The notes beneath the pieces are model-generated. The model did not search any database and was not told where the DNA came from. It worked only from the letters and a program-made list of their open reading frames with translations. 64,000 bases of DNA from Chalara sp. BL73. Taxonomy: Eukaryota > Ascomycota > Leotiomycetes > Helotiales. The stretch is from positions 620,001-684,000 of the forward strand of contig CAKJVC010000148.1 in NCBI GenBank assembly GCA_918026815.1, given 5' to 3'. Positions 33,735 to 45,489 of this stretch are shown piece after piece; the stretch's first letter is position 1, and each line of letters starts with the position of its first letter. The translations under genes were made by a program, and so were the position numbers.

Positions 33735-35928
33735 CTAAAAGTTCCTGCCAACTTTCTTCTCTGCGCGTGGTTTCTCAATCACCGCATCCGCTAATGTCCG
33801 CATCGATGATGGATGCGCAAGATTGTTGGCCTGTCTTACATTAGGGCGTCTATACTTGCGAGAGGCTTGCTTGCTGAGCTTTTTCCGGGCAACCATAACT
33901 GGTGAAGAAGATTTGTTGACAAGGTAGTTAGAAAATGACCCAAGGATGACACTACAAATTCGTTAGTAAATAACCTTGAACCTAAATCCTGTTAACATAC
34001 CCCTTAAGCGCACTTCTTCCCCGACTGCCTAGAACTACTAGTGTTGGAGAGAGATAATCGATGATTTCCGTAATCAGATGCTTCGGGCTCTTGCAATGAA
34101 GTACCTCCACAACAACCTTAACCTGTAGTTTTGTCTTCCTCAGCAATCTTGTCACCATATCAGTAATGGTATCCGTTGCCTTCATACGGGTGTGCTCGTC
34201 TTGTTTGAAGCCTCGCCCCATTGGACTTGCTGTTGGAGTCCTGCTTCCTGATCCTAGGTTGAAGGCTGAAGATAATGGGCTAGGTTCAGCAACAGGACGA
34301 AGCTTAGGTGTTGATACCGTAGCAACTGTAGATGCGGCTACAGCAGAGGCCTGCGCTACCAGTTGCTTATCCTCGCCGGCTGGATCGGGTGTTGTAACCA
34401 CTTCCTCATCCATACAGTAGATAGCAAGGAGAGTGTCCCCATCTCTGAGTACCGTACCGATAGTCCATTCCATAGCATGTTGTGCTTCTTCACTGAGATC
34501 GGTTGCGACTAGATACTTCCTCACCCGGCGATAACCCTCGTCTGCCTCCACCTGCATGCGATTGAAGTCGCCTCTGTAGATGCTACGTACACACCGTTTA
34601 GTAGCAGGTGTGGAGGAAACAACCGTCGTCCGTATCGCAAGTCTTTGAGCACCGTTAACGTCCTTGAGCTCCGCCTCCGTGTCAGAAGTGACTGGTGTCA
34701 TGAATCCCATGTCATCAAAGCTCGTGTGTGGGTGCACGCTTGATTTTGACGATTTCGTCTTACTTGCAGAAGCCTCACTAGGCGGAGCATCGGGATCAAG
34801 CATTGAACGCACTTTGTAATCCTGCAACTGTCGAGATGCAACCTCGAGACGTTCCTCTTCAGCAGCAGCCATCAAGCTTCGAGCTGTGCGCTGTCCTTTC
34901 GTTCTTCCCGTACCCACAGATTTCTCCGCACCCTTACCTTCTGAGCTTTTGCCTCTTCTTCCTCTTCCATGACTCTCGTCAGAGGTATTGCCATCATCGC
35001 TGCTGTCCACAATCACATCTTCTCCTTCCATTGGAGTATATGACTTTTGAAGCCTGGAATCAACGCCTTCGAGAACATCGCCACTCCCCGCCCGCTTTCG
35101 CTCACTGAGAGTTGATAGAGAACCTCCTGCTAGAGCTAAATTACCATCTGAGAGCCTCCTATAAGCATTGCTCATATCTAGGATTCTACCATCCTTAAGA
35201 GTGAATTTGCTTGTGTCTTGACCTGATCCAGTATGCGGAGAGTTGGAACGCAGGCCAAGACGGCCATGCGGCGATCTGGACTTGGCTGTGCTGTCTATAT
35301 CTGCAAGAGAGTGATGACGTCCTCTATCCCTTGCTCCAAATGCACTTATATCTCCTCCCTTCATTACCTCTGACATCGCACTTGGAAGTTTCTTTCCCAT
35401 CAGCGACGGGCCCTGTGTGTTCCTCTTTGGCACAACAGGCCCTCCAGGATTTGCTGGAAGAAATCCTGGCCCTGAGAACTGAAATGGAGACGGCTTTTCA
35501 AACCCAGGCGCTCGCTCTCCAAACTCCGGAGGGCGGGCCGCTGCATCTGATGCGCTTCTAGGGTGCTTACTCGCTGAAGCAAGCTTGTGAGTAGAAAGCG
35601 TCGGTGATGTCTGCGCGCTCCTTGTGGATGCTGCAGAGGATGGACCGCCAATATCCAACATACTTCGAATTTTTGTGCCATGTTGCCCGCTCGATACGCC
35701 ATTATCCGACCCAGTTATTGATGGTGCTCTTGGTGGGCTAGGGCTGTCTCCTACATCCAACATACTCCTCACTGGCGATTGAGGTGACAATGGCGAGGAC
35801 GAGCGACGCTCACTGCCGGCCGAGCTTGCAGAGCCTCTCGGTCCATTCGCAGGATTTCCCTCCAACAGAGCCAAGACCTCCTTAGCCTCCTGGTCCAAAA
35901 CCGACTCCATCGACCTTGGGTACGACAT
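33735..35928 (-). CDS. Universal stress protein (Usp) domain protein with long disordered N-terminus
   Basis: Two exons, 34001-35928 and 33735-33951, total 2145 bases, 714 residues. The start is MSYPRSMESVLDQEAKEVLALLEG; the frame stays open to 36162 but begins there with TTG. Residues 1-500 are Ser/Pro/Gly-rich with a repeated VRSMLD/IRSMLD motif (at least three copies), a likely docking or phosphorylation element. The Usp domain starts at RRVRKYLVATDLSEEAQHAMEW and ends in the nucleotide-binding signature VVLGSRGRSALKG followed, after the 49-base intron, by VILGSFSNYLV and SPVMVARKK. An insertion of about 60 Ser/Ala/Thr-rich residues splits the domain, as in other ascomycete members. The GxRG...GS pattern suggests ATP binding. 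A role in stress signalling is inferred. Confidence 0.88.
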
Positions 35929-37921
35929 GATAGCGATCTTTGTAGAACGTTTACGCTCAGCAGCCTCTTGGCCGATGCGAAGCAAACAGCAGCTTTCCCA
36001 ACGAAAATCAAGGGTTCGCAGATAATTCAGTGACTGTTCGGGTGGAAGAAGCTCCCAGCGTCCAGTAACGTTATCGATTAATGAACTTGGGTTTCCAGAT
36101 GTAGTAGAGATACTGCATTGTGGTAGAAGAATTATTGAGCTTGAGGTGTCTTTGGGGCTCAATTCATGGCTACGGCTGTGAACGCCCGGGTGACTTCGTG
36201 TTACAGGATTTCGTGGAATCTGCCTTGAGATGGAACGACAAGACGCTGCTATGATCCAATGACCGCACCGGGAAGCAGAGACGTTCGGAATTTAGAGGGT
36301 TAAGCTTCTTTGTTGACTTGAGGGCTTGCCGACGGGGCTGCAGGTGTCGGGAAAGCAGAGACAGAATAATGGTTCCTGGAGCTGCAAATAAAGGCGTTCA
36401 AACTACACAAGCCGTACATTAAATCTCTTCAATACTGGCGAAGAGTCGAGGGCGCAATGATTGCTGATCGGAGAGGAGGCGGAGAGTTGAAAGGTAGCCT
36501 ACTTTATTATCTGATCCTTGTCAAGTAAGTGTAATGGTGCTACCTAGCCTGATTCGGTTCTGCATGGGTGGGTAAGCACGGCCCAGACCGACTGACTATT
36601 GATGGTTCGATTCGATAGAAATATCCGAATGATATATATCTGAGGATATATAGATATTTGTTTTTCTAAATGTCGAGTTGTGATGGTAGCAGCAGTGCTA
36701 AAGCAAGCCTCTGCAGTAACACCAACCTTATCCCCGCAACTTCGATGTCGAAGAGCTAACACAAGCTATTGGGCCTTGACGGGAGCCGTGTAGACTTTCA
36801 GCACATTACTTAAGTTCCGAAATTCAGAGGAGCCATCAGAAGTGCTATATACCGGAGGGAGGATCTCCAACATCCAGCATCGCCGGCAGGACCAAATATA
36901 TTCCTTTGCCCTATTGCAATAGGCCTCCAACTCTTGGCCACGATCAACACTCATTCGTGCAGACAGTCACCACGCAGCCAAGAAATCTCCTCTCCACACA
37001 CCCGCCAAAAACCGACGTATCCAAGGCGCTGTCTATGTGGCTTTTGCAATGCAATCCATCAATCTCTGCCGACTTCCAGAGAAATCCTTCCTCCTGTGGA
37101 AAGTCCAACTGACCAGACGCCTCGAATGAAGCCTCAATCCTCATCTTGGCGTGATAATGCGAAGATGGCACAACTTCTTCGCCAAGCCCATATCGAAAGC
37201 TTACCTCCAGGGAACTATACGAATACCTCCAGTCCCCGAATGCTTCTCTCTGTAGGTATCCATCGCCGGCATTCAATCCGCTGCACCAAGCCCTTGGCTA
37301 TACCATGAGAGCAGAAAACTGCTCTTGGCTCTGCTATCAATCGCATAGGTCGGAATCGCGCAGTCTCTATGTTTGCTCGGTGTCTCAATACGCTATTGAG
37401 TCATGGGTATTCTTGAACCAGGAAATAATGGCCCGCAAGGGAGCGTTTGTCTAAGACCGTTTTGAGAATAGTAAGGAAAAGGAGGTGAAACAGAAGCACA
37501 TGCAAGTAGGCAAATATGGAGCAGAGCACGTTGACAGTCATGATAAGTCGTTTCCAAGCAAACGAGACGTCGAAATGACAAACTTGCACCATACTGATCG
37601 AGCTACCAGCAGGTCAAGACATCAGACGCCGCCTACAGGGCAGTAGGGGGCTTCATCGCGTGCTTCAAAGCCTCCAGCTCTCCATGGCACGTGGTCTGCT
37701 TGATCGTTGATGCAAGATTACTGTTCCAGATGACATGCATAGCGAAATGGTACGAGTGCCTTATCTGGGTCCAATCCAGCTCAAGCCAATTACCTTCTCA
37801 ACTGTTGTCATATCTCACCGCTGCTCGGAGTATGTCATCATGTCCACGAAACCACAAAACAAGAACCGTGACCATGTCCATTTTTGTACATTATGATACA
37901 GAGCTTTTAGACCAAGTATTA
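35929..37921. other. Gene-free stretch
   Basis: About 2 kb upstream of the Usp gene and downstream of RSM7. The first 230 bases are an open extension of the Usp frame without ATG, so probably leader. Overlapping open frames on both strands at 36906-37308 and 37393-37592 have no family features. No repeat or RNA gene was seen. Confidence 0.5.
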
Positions 37922-39102
37922 TTAGTGTTTTACGAACCCCCGGTGGTTCAAATTCGCTCGAGCAGATGTACCAACTTTATGTACCATGAGTCTTCGATCC
38001 CATGCTGCACTCCTTCCCTCCACAATGCCGATGATCTCTTCTGCAAATCGCTGTGCAAATTGTCCACGCCCACTTCCCCGAGACTTTTTCTTGCTGACTG
38101 AATCCAGAATCCATTCAACAGCCTGTCGTCTCCGTTGTCTGATGCCGAGGGGTACAGGAATTTGCAAGGCTGCTCCACCACCCGCTGCTCCTTTTTGTGA
38201 GCGAATTCGAATAAGGGGCGCTACAGAATCGATTGCCAGGGTGAGGTAAGTAACTGGATCTAATGGTAAATGCATTGGAGGAGGTGCGCCAGGAAGAAGA
38301 GGTCTTGCTGGACTAGGAGTTGGCGCAGGAGCGGTTCGTAAATGATTTAATACATATGCCATGTTCTGCAGAGAAAGTACGTTAGAATCATCGAACAATA
38401 GATCGGGGGGGTGTGCAAGCACATATCAGTGAACAAAGAGAAGCTGATGAGCCTACCCTCTGGGCAACGCTCTTCTTGCCATGCCGCATAATTAAATTTG
38501 TGACCTGCTGGACCAAAGGATTGTAGCGATGCTTCATATTATTTTGAGATGGTAGTGGTAGTTCTGGTAGATCATATTGAGGAGATTGGTATGCCCAATT
38601 CGGGTCGAAGTTTGCAATATTGACCTCATCCGTTCCGTGGCCGCCAGCAGCGATGTTTTCCACCTGTCCCAAAGCTAATAAGTTCTGGAAAGTCGTAGAG
38701 TCCGCAGCACTCTTATCAATTGGCTTTTCCTTGATAACCTCCGGGGCCTTGTCCAAATCCCCATCGCGCTCAAGAATCTGTAAATGTCAGTAGGTGAACG
38801 CTGATGTCATGACCTTAAAAAATGCCTATGGGCTTATCACATACCTCTCGCACAGGAGTGCCTTGATCTAAGTCCGGCGTAGTCTCTCCTTTAATTTCCC
38901 CTAAGTCTGCTGCCTCCTCACTAACGTGTCCGATGGTCGCAGAATTTGGACCAGTTGCTAGAGGGGATGATTCTGGCTTCTTGTCGTCTGCGAAGCACCT
39001 GCGAGACGCCATCGGAACTATTCTGGTACGAGCGGCCATTGAAGGCTTCGTGCGAATAACAATTGATCGGCCGAAGCCGGCGAGTGGCAGTCGCGGAGGC
39101 AT
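37922..39102 (-). CDS. RSM7: Mitochondrial small ribosomal subunit protein uS7m
   Basis: Three exons, 38845-39102, 38457-38777 and 37922-38365, all phase 0, give 340 residues. The start MPPRLPLAGFGRSIVIRTKPSM begins an Arg/Ser-rich mitochondrial presequence. Residues 60-160 are a linker typical of the mitochondrial form. The uS7 fold starts at HRYNPLVQQVTNLIMRHGKKSVAQR and continues with NMAYVLNHLR, then IRIRSQKGAAGG-ALQIPVPLGIRQRRRQAVEWIL, matching the rRNA-binding core of bacterial S7. It ends in HKVGTSARANLNHRGFVKH. The protein nucleates assembly of the 3' domain of the small mitochondrial rRNA. Introns are GTATGT...TACAG and GTAGGC...TGCAG. Confidence 0.93.
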
Positions 39103-39796
39103 GGTGGTATTGTTAGTTCTTTAACAGTCACCGTGGGCAGTTTACTTCAGGGTAGGAGGTTCTATTGCTTTTTATTTGTAGCCTTGTATTCAAGGCACCA
39201 AGCCACCCTCTCACATTCTTTACAGCTCGCTCCTTACATCCAGGACACCCCAGGCAGAAGTTTTGGTCGCATCGGGTGATGTTCCGGGGAATTGGAGCCG
39301 TTGCACGGAGGTGTTTCCTCAAGATTCAAAGATCTTGGATGGCTGAACAACGCATTTGCCATTGGCTGGAGTGGTGAGTATCAAGCCGCCATTCCACTAG
39401 ATTGGAAGCGAGCACGATATCTATCACAATCTAGAACTGATAAGAGCAAAACAAAGCTGCAGCATAATCTTTTTTTTTGTGGGAAAAACCGCTCGTTAAT
39501 CAAATCTAGAGCTTTTGATCAGACCCCCGAAAACAAAAATAGCCCAGATCCATGGAGAAGTCCAGCCCGCAGCAACGCCAGTGCCTCTGCTGTCCTGTAT
39601 TCGCCCTGCCCGTGAAACCGTGGCAATACCTGACGCCAAATGTCACACTTGTGCGCCGACCCATGCTTTACCAACCATGACGGCGCCGTCTAAAAACTAA
39701 CTTATATCCTACATATTTCTGACCAAAGTTGAAATTGCATCTCCGCTGGTTTGGAGAGTTGTATCTGTCGCCATATAGACCCAGTGCTGGTGGGCC
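39103..39796. other. Intergenic region between the dsRNA-binding-fold gene and RSM7
   Basis: These are 694 bases with no supportable exon. The plus-strand open frames at 39165-39700 are chance. They should hold the RSM7 promoter and the 3' flank of the small gene, both on the minus strand. A fourth exon of the small gene could start after the GTAAGG at 39798, but I found none with a sensible reading frame. Confidence 0.4.
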
Positions 39797-40174
39797 TTAC
39801 CATCCATTCCGGCTCCGCATTGGCGAAGTTGGGGATGAATCATTGAGATGCTTCAATGCAACTTCTGCTGCGTCCTCCTTTGCATTCTCGACATATTGTC
39901 CATCGTACCAATATCTAGCTGAGATGCTTTGCCCGTGAATAGTTACTGTGCTGGACCATGCTGTTCGGCCACCTAGCTACCAATCAGTCGATGCATCTAT
40001 TAGGCAGTATCCAGGACCTTACCACGCCTATCAGACACGATTTGGAAGACCGGTGGAGGGCAATTGGCTGCACGGCATCTCTCTAACAATTATTAGTAAG
40101 AGTCCTTTCTCGAGGGTGAGGTACATACCTGCAAGCTTCTCCTGCCAGGTTGAGCCATAGTTGGAATAAGACAT
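39797..40174 (-). CDS. Small protein with double-stranded-RNA-binding-like fold
   Basis: The gene is split into three short exons, 40129-40174, 40023-40082 and 39797-39972, joined in phase by introns of 46 and 50 bases (GTATGT...TTACTAAT...GTTAG and GTAAGG...CTGAT...GCTAG). The product has 93 residues. Start MSYSNYGSTWQEKLAERCR forms a first helix. PPPVFQIVSDRRGGRTAWSS and TVTIHGQSISARYWYDGQYV give three strands, and NAKEDAAEVALKHL is the second helix. This is the alpha-beta-beta-beta-alpha order of the dsRBM, with the helix-2 pattern A-ED/KDAAE-AL. The usual KKxAK lysine set is replaced by NAKED, so RNA affinity may be weak. Small single-dsRBM proteins like this occur in ascomycetes. It could act with Argonaute, encoded 8 kb away, but that is inference. 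Confidence 0.72.
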
Positions 40175-43005
40175 CTTGTATTAATTGCGAATGAGGCTTC
40201 AGACGATGTAGAGATTACAGATGTAGATGGTGAGGACGGACAATGATATGGGTGTTATGCTTAGCAAGAGAGGTTGGTATGGCGAGATTCTTATAGAAAC
40301 TTGACTGCACCTGGTTGGCACCAAGTAGTAGTTGGGTATCGAAGTTGCAGTCTGACTTGAAAAGAAATAGAACAGAAATTTTGTGCGTTTGCAATTCATG
40401 CAGCACGGAAACTGACCAAGACAGTCTCGGGTCGATGCATCTATCAGGAAGATGGACCTGAAGAAGTAACGTCGATCAACCGCAAGGGCATTGTAATAAA
40501 AGATTGAGTGTGCTGGTCTGCGTCGGTGGCAGAGGACAGCTCATGTACGACCATCAAATGACTTTGGTTGAATACAAAAGAAATTATGTGAGGCTTGAGA
40601 CAAGATGAGCTAGTGGACACGCATGGCCAGCGCTATAGCTCTTGCAGCAAAAGGCAGATTCATCATGGGATGAATGTGAAAATAGGCTTGGAATTGGGCT
40701 GGCTATGACAATAGCAGGTGCAGAAGAAGATGTGGGGTGAGGGTAAGGGGGGGGAGAGGGAAGAGGGGGGAGGCGGGTGGACAGGAATTTACTGTAGTAA
40801 TAATAAGGTAAAATACGAGTGGTCGGTACAGGCCAAAGGTAAGTAAGGTAAAGGTAAAGAAAGGTAAGGTACGGTAAGGTACCTTTCGGAACACGCAATG
40901 CACAGAAAAGCGAGGCGAGCCTAATGAGCCTGAAACCCCAATAAGAAGTGTAGACCGGACTTTGGTCATATCTTCCGGCTGCACAAAGGACAGGAACAGA
41001 AATTCGGAAGTAACAGTGCCATCATCGCTCGTCATTAGCTCCATGAGAAAGGGTGGGAGTTTGATTTGAAACATATACAATACCCTTTAAAAATAATAGA
41101 GAGAGAGAGAGAGAGAACGTGCAAGTTCATTAGATTATTTATTGCCCATAATGGCACTTGGCAAATAAAATTATCGCAGTTTCACGTTTGCTGTTATTAT
41201 TTAACCCACGCTCTATCTCTACATCATATGCAATTGTTTGCTTTTCGGTGTCAAAAAAAGAAAAAAAAGGGGGGAACAAGGTGTTGACGAGCTAAAATCC
41301 CGTGCGTTTTGGCCTTGATTCAGGAACTGGCTTATCAGATATATTGTGTTACCACAGATGGTGTCATGGAGGTTCAATATATAATACAAAATAATTGCCG
41401 GGTGATCCATGGATCTGACTTGTGCCGTACGACGGTTCGATTCTAGAAAACCATATGTTTAACGTATGGGTATGCAGACTTGTAACCAAGCATCGTCTCA
41501 ACAAGCGACCTCGTAGGGCTTTGGTATTCTCGCGTCGTACTATTGTAATATCATGTAGATTATGTAGATACGCTCATCCGAGGCAATAATTAAGACACGC
41601 TGCAGGGACAGAACAAAGGCGGCGAACCATCGATGGCTTACAGAAGCATGAAGCTTTATGATTCGTGTATGCTGAAATTGCTGAGGCTGGAGCCCTTGTA
41701 TTTGTAATGAATGAAGGACAAGCATACATTACATCAGCCTCGCAACCTCTGGAAAGTTACTGATCTGATCAATTACCACAACAAGGCATCGGTATCGTGA
41801 TTGTCGTATACCTTTTCACCGCTTTTCAAGCCCAAAGGAAAGATCCACCAACCTGGGTAGAGGCATCGAAAGATCCAGCAAAGTGTCTGAAGATGTTTGG
41901 TGTCTCATCATATGTACATTCCCTTTCTAAACAGAGTCATCAGGAGATGTAAGTTGCCTGCCTGCCAGCAATTCATGTCAAGGAGCCGTCAAGGCGAGAA
42001 TCCGATGAGGGATGCACAAACGCCGACTCGTATTATTCCTACGGATAGTTCCAGGTCCAGTCGGATAATCAGCTCTGTTGGAAAAGTAACCGCTGGGGTG
42101 GTGTTGGAACCGATCCGATCCCAAAAGGTTGACAAGGGCCCGGCATTGCGGAGAGCTAAAGATATGCTTGTCGGAAGGATCAAAAGCATATTTAGCACAA
42201 ACGACATGTCTGCGTGGCATCTTGAGAGAAAGACAAGTAGCCTTCAGCCTTGCAAAAAGGTATCCAGGTAGCCTCAATTCCGACCAGCTCACGATTGCTG
42301 CCCAAGAGAGTGGGATGTTGCAAATTCAGCCTATGGTAGAACAGCATATGCACGTATGCCACCCCATTTATAGAATTGTCGCTCTCGAGAGTTTTGCTGA
42401 AGTACAGTCACTTACGCCGGCCTGAATAGCCTGCATCTCGCTGATGATCAAGGTTCTCCAAGATAAATCTTGACCAACATACAGGGCTGCCTGGTTGATG
42501 ATGAAGGAAGTACCGTGGTCCAGCACCAACAGTCTACCTACACACATACACCAGCTTGGGATGGACTTAATGGACGATTATCTCGAGATTGCACGTGAGG
42601 AAACATACACACACCCAACACACACGTGACTCCCTACCATTCTTCCCATATTGTCCTCTTCTCCTCGACTGTTATCCTGTACTATATTAACCTGCGCCTT
42701 TCATGTATGACTTTGCAGAGACGAGTCATTGAAACCTCGATTGGAAGTCCATCCTTTTCCTGCTGAGGTAATCGTCGGCAACAAGAGTGTCGCATGCCTC
42801 CGTGCCTCGGGTCAAACATGTGGTGGGGAAGGCTAGCCTAGCCTAGGTCCCTGAGTACCGTAGCCTTCCCCCAGACATCAAAAAGCAGCTGATTTCGATA
42901 TATTCAAACTCCCTTTCGACACAACAACACATAGATTTAGACTAGAGAGGACATTCGCTCAATTCTTGTTCAGTACATCTGCATATATTTGACCCTTCAG
43001 CCGAT
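40175..43005. other. Long gene-free stretch
   Basis: About 2.8 kb between the small dsRNA-binding-fold gene (-) and the nitronate monooxygenase gene (+). It contains GGTAAGGTA-type repeats (40836-40882), a G-rich run (40746-40777), a (GA)n tract (41097-41116) and A/G runs near 41250-41270. Open frames on both strands around 41897-42292 overlap each other and none has a family signature. A CT-rich block at 42640-42680 may be the nitronate monooxygenase core promoter. Confidence 0.5.
41097..41116. repeat. (GA)n microsatellite
   Basis: About nine to ten GA units in non-coding sequence. Confidence 0.9.
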
Positions 43006-44107
43006 ATGCCATTCGATACGAAGCTCACCCGAGCCTTGGGCATCCAGAGTAAACCATCCTGAGCTGCAAAGCCTGCTTGAGACCAAATCGCTAACTCCCA
43101 GATCACAGAGCCTATTGTTCAAGGTGGAATGCAATGGGTTGGTTATGCCGAGCTTGCATCCGCCGTCAGTAATGCTGGCGGACTCGGTATCCTCACTGCC
43201 CTGACCCAGCCAACCCCCGAAGACCTACGAAAAGAGATCCAAAAGACCAGGACCCTGACTAAGAAGCCTTTCGGCGTCAACATCACACTTCTGCCCAGCA
43301 TGGTCCCTCCCGATTATGGTGCGTACGCACAAGTGGCCATCGATGAGGGGATCAAGGTTGTGGAGACGGCCGGAAACAGCCCAGGACCGGTAATCAAGAT
43401 GCTGAAGAAGGAGGGCATAATAATCCTACACAAGTGCACGACCATCCGCCATGCGCAGAGCGCGATAAATCTTGGTGTAGACTTCTTGAGCATTGATGGC
43501 TTTGAGTGCGCCGGCCATGTTGGAGAGACCGATATCACCAACTTCATCTTACTCAGCAGAGCCAGACAATCACTGAAAATCCCGTTCATTGCATCTGGAG
43601 GTTTTGCCGATGGACAAGGGCTTGCTGCTGCATTGAGTCTTGGAGCTGAGGGTATTAACATGGGTACTCGTTTCATGTGCACAGTAGAAGCTCCGATCCA
43701 CCTAAAGATTAAGGAACAGATTGTGAAATCCTCCGAAAATGATACAGAGCTCGTACTCCGAAGATGGAAGAACACCAGTCGCCTGTACAAGAATAAAGTT
43801 TCTAAAGAGGCCGCGAAGATCGAGCGAGAAAGCACCACCGGCAAATTTGAGGAAGTTGGACCACTTGTCAGCGGTAAACGCGGCCGTCAAGTCTTCATTA
43901 ATGGTGACCCAGACTACGGAGTATGTATTTCCTCTCGATCTTTGCCTCTATATGCTGACAAATCTCTAGGTTTGGACTGCTGGCCAAGTCATCGGTCTAA
44001 TTCACGACATCCCTACATGTGATGAGCTATGCAAAAGAATCGAGCGCGAGGCAGAGGAAACCCTGGGCAAGATATCGTCTTTGATCATCCCCGCGAGCAA
44101 GCTATGA
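43006..44107 (+). CDS. Nitronate monooxygenase (2-nitropropane dioxygenase family)
   Basis: Three exons, 43006-43048, 43109-43920 and 43970-44107, give 330 residues. The start MPFDTKLTRALGIQ joins after a 60-base intron (acceptor CACAG at 43108, the nearer CCCAG being out of frame) to KPIVQGGMQWVGYAELA. This is the FMN-binding opening motif of the family. Other signatures are SNAGGLGILTAL, PFGVNITLLP, HKCTTIRHAQSA, the GFECAGHVGE loop bearing the catalytic-type His, ASGGFADGQGLAAALSLGA and GINMGTRFM. The enzyme oxidises alkyl nitronates such as propionate-3-nitronate to carbonyl and nitrite with FMN and O2, protecting against nitro toxins. It stands alone, so no pathway is implied by neighbours. 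Confidence 0.93.
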
Positions 44108-44840
44108 TTATTCTGTACTTTAGATCTCAATTAATCTAGAAACTACGAATGCTACAAGATCATAATAGCCATAAAATTCTCCCTTGTACCGTAAACTCTA
44201 TCTGACCGTCGCGTGTTCCTTCTTTCAAGTGCTAGCCCTCCCGTCCCACAAAATCTCTCGGTAAAGCCCCTATTATGCCCCATCATGACTTCCCGCCAAA
44301 GCAACATCTGAAGCGGCGCTGATCGAACGGTCAGAAGGAGTTCCTCAAGACGAAGGCCGCCTTTGTAGACTTCTGTTTCCCCATGTTACCCCCTTGACGA
44401 GCCATGATCTGAGATTCAAGAAACCGCTTTCACAAACTATCAAACTGAACCATAGTCAAACAGCGGCCTCTTTACAATATTTGTTTCTACCTTGAGTCAT
44501 ATTCCCTCATCTGACGTAGTGGCTCTCTCGATAACAAAGATAAAAGTGCTCAGCAAACCAGGGACTCACCTTTATTCACGGTTTCACAACCAAGACATTC
44601 ACTTCTACCGTTATAAAAATGTGGTTTTGACTAACCGTGCTATCGAGACCCTTCTCATGTCTCTCAAAACCCGGTCTCAGTTCGCCTTTCTAGAAGGAAG
44701 TATCAATCCGGCTCTCGACGTATCCCCAGGCCTTAAAAACTCCTCATATAGCTTTCTTTCCCTTCCTCCCAAAAACCACCAGTGCAAATCTTCAGCTTTT
44801 GTCGCACCTTCTACCGGCATCGACCTAGCCGGGCTCCAAC
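44108..44840. other. Intergenic region
   Basis: These 733 bases lie between two plus-strand genes. The open frame 44492-44902 overlaps the start of the next gene in another frame and has no features. I take this as 3' flank plus promoter. Confidence 0.45.
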
Positions 44841-45428
44841 ATGTGTATCGAATATTTCAACCGCTTCACCCAATGCCACTGCAGAATCAGCGCCTGCATT
44901 GAGCCATGCTCCGACCATCTGGAACAGCGCACCATCGCTCTATCGCTCAATCTCGAGGCCCCATCCGCTAAGTCTTGTGACAGGTATTGCTCCCGCGAAA
45001 TAGCAGGCCGCCAAATAGGATGCTGCGAGCAATCTCCACAAGGCTGCCCAGTCATCGCCGATGCATTCGAAACCGCACTGGAGAATCTCGAAATAGAAGA
45101 GATGTTCGACTACACCTCAGAATATCTCCGCATAACTGTGCCGGTATGGCTTTTACGAGAACTTCCGTTTCTGGTGGATATGCTTTGGGGAAGGGAAGGT
45201 GTTGTGGGGGTTTTGCTTCGTGATCTGGTTGATGACTCTCGGTCTAGGAGTGAGCGGGTTTTGGAGATACCTTCTGATCTTGAAGGTGACGCAGATGATG
45301 AAGATGCAGAGACCGAAGGAGAGTCATTTGGCCAAGGGATCCATGATTGTGATGAAAATGAGGATGATGAAGAGGGACGATCCGGTGGTGATTTGAGTGG
45401 AAATGACTACAATCTTGATGATAGATGA
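44841..45428 (+). CDS. Cys-rich hypothetical protein with acidic tail
   Basis: A single exon of 195 residues starts at MCIEYFNRFTQC. The first 75 residues carry about twelve cysteines and several histidine/arginine positions (C-x8-C-x-C, CIEPC, CDRYC, GCCEQ, GCP), resembling a zinc-binding knuckle array. I have the impression that short ascomycete proteins beginning MCIxY with similar spacing are common, but cannot name the family. The middle (80-130) is helical and hydrophobic in part (YLRITVPVWLLRELPFLVDMLWG). The last 60 residues are strongly acidic (Asp/Glu runs). There is no signal peptide, so a cytosolic or nuclear protein is likely. It converges on the membrane-protein gene at 45490. 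Confidence 0.65.
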   Translation: MCIEYFNRFTQCHCRISACIEPCSDHLEQRTIALSLNLEAPSAKSCDRYCSREIAGRQIGCCEQSPQGCPVIADAFETALENLEIEEMFDYTSEYLRITVPVWLLRELPFLVDMLWGREGVVGVLLRDLVDDSRSRSERVLEIPSDLEGDADDEDAETEGESFGQGIHDCDENEDDEEGRSGGDLSGNDYNLDDR

Positions 45429-45489
45429 GTACAAATGATTTTCCATAGTGGAGGGATGAAGTACATACGAGTCTCACACTCTGGAGAGG

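Noticed and set aside
36906..37308. Overlapping open frames of 110-124 codons on opposite strands
   Set aside because: Neither has family features; composition is that of intergenic DNA.
39988..40446. Short repeated string GTCGATGCATCTAT in the small dsRNA-binding-fold gene and upstream of it
   Set aside because: A 14-base match is expected by chance in 64 kb.
41425..41450. GGTTCGATTC string resembling a tRNA B box
   Set aside because: The flanking bases do not form a T-stem and no A box or acceptor stem is present.
41897..42292. Overlapping open frames on both strands, one of 124 and one of 104 codons
   Set aside because: Mutual shadows in a region without other coding signals; neither shows domain or splice sites in phase.
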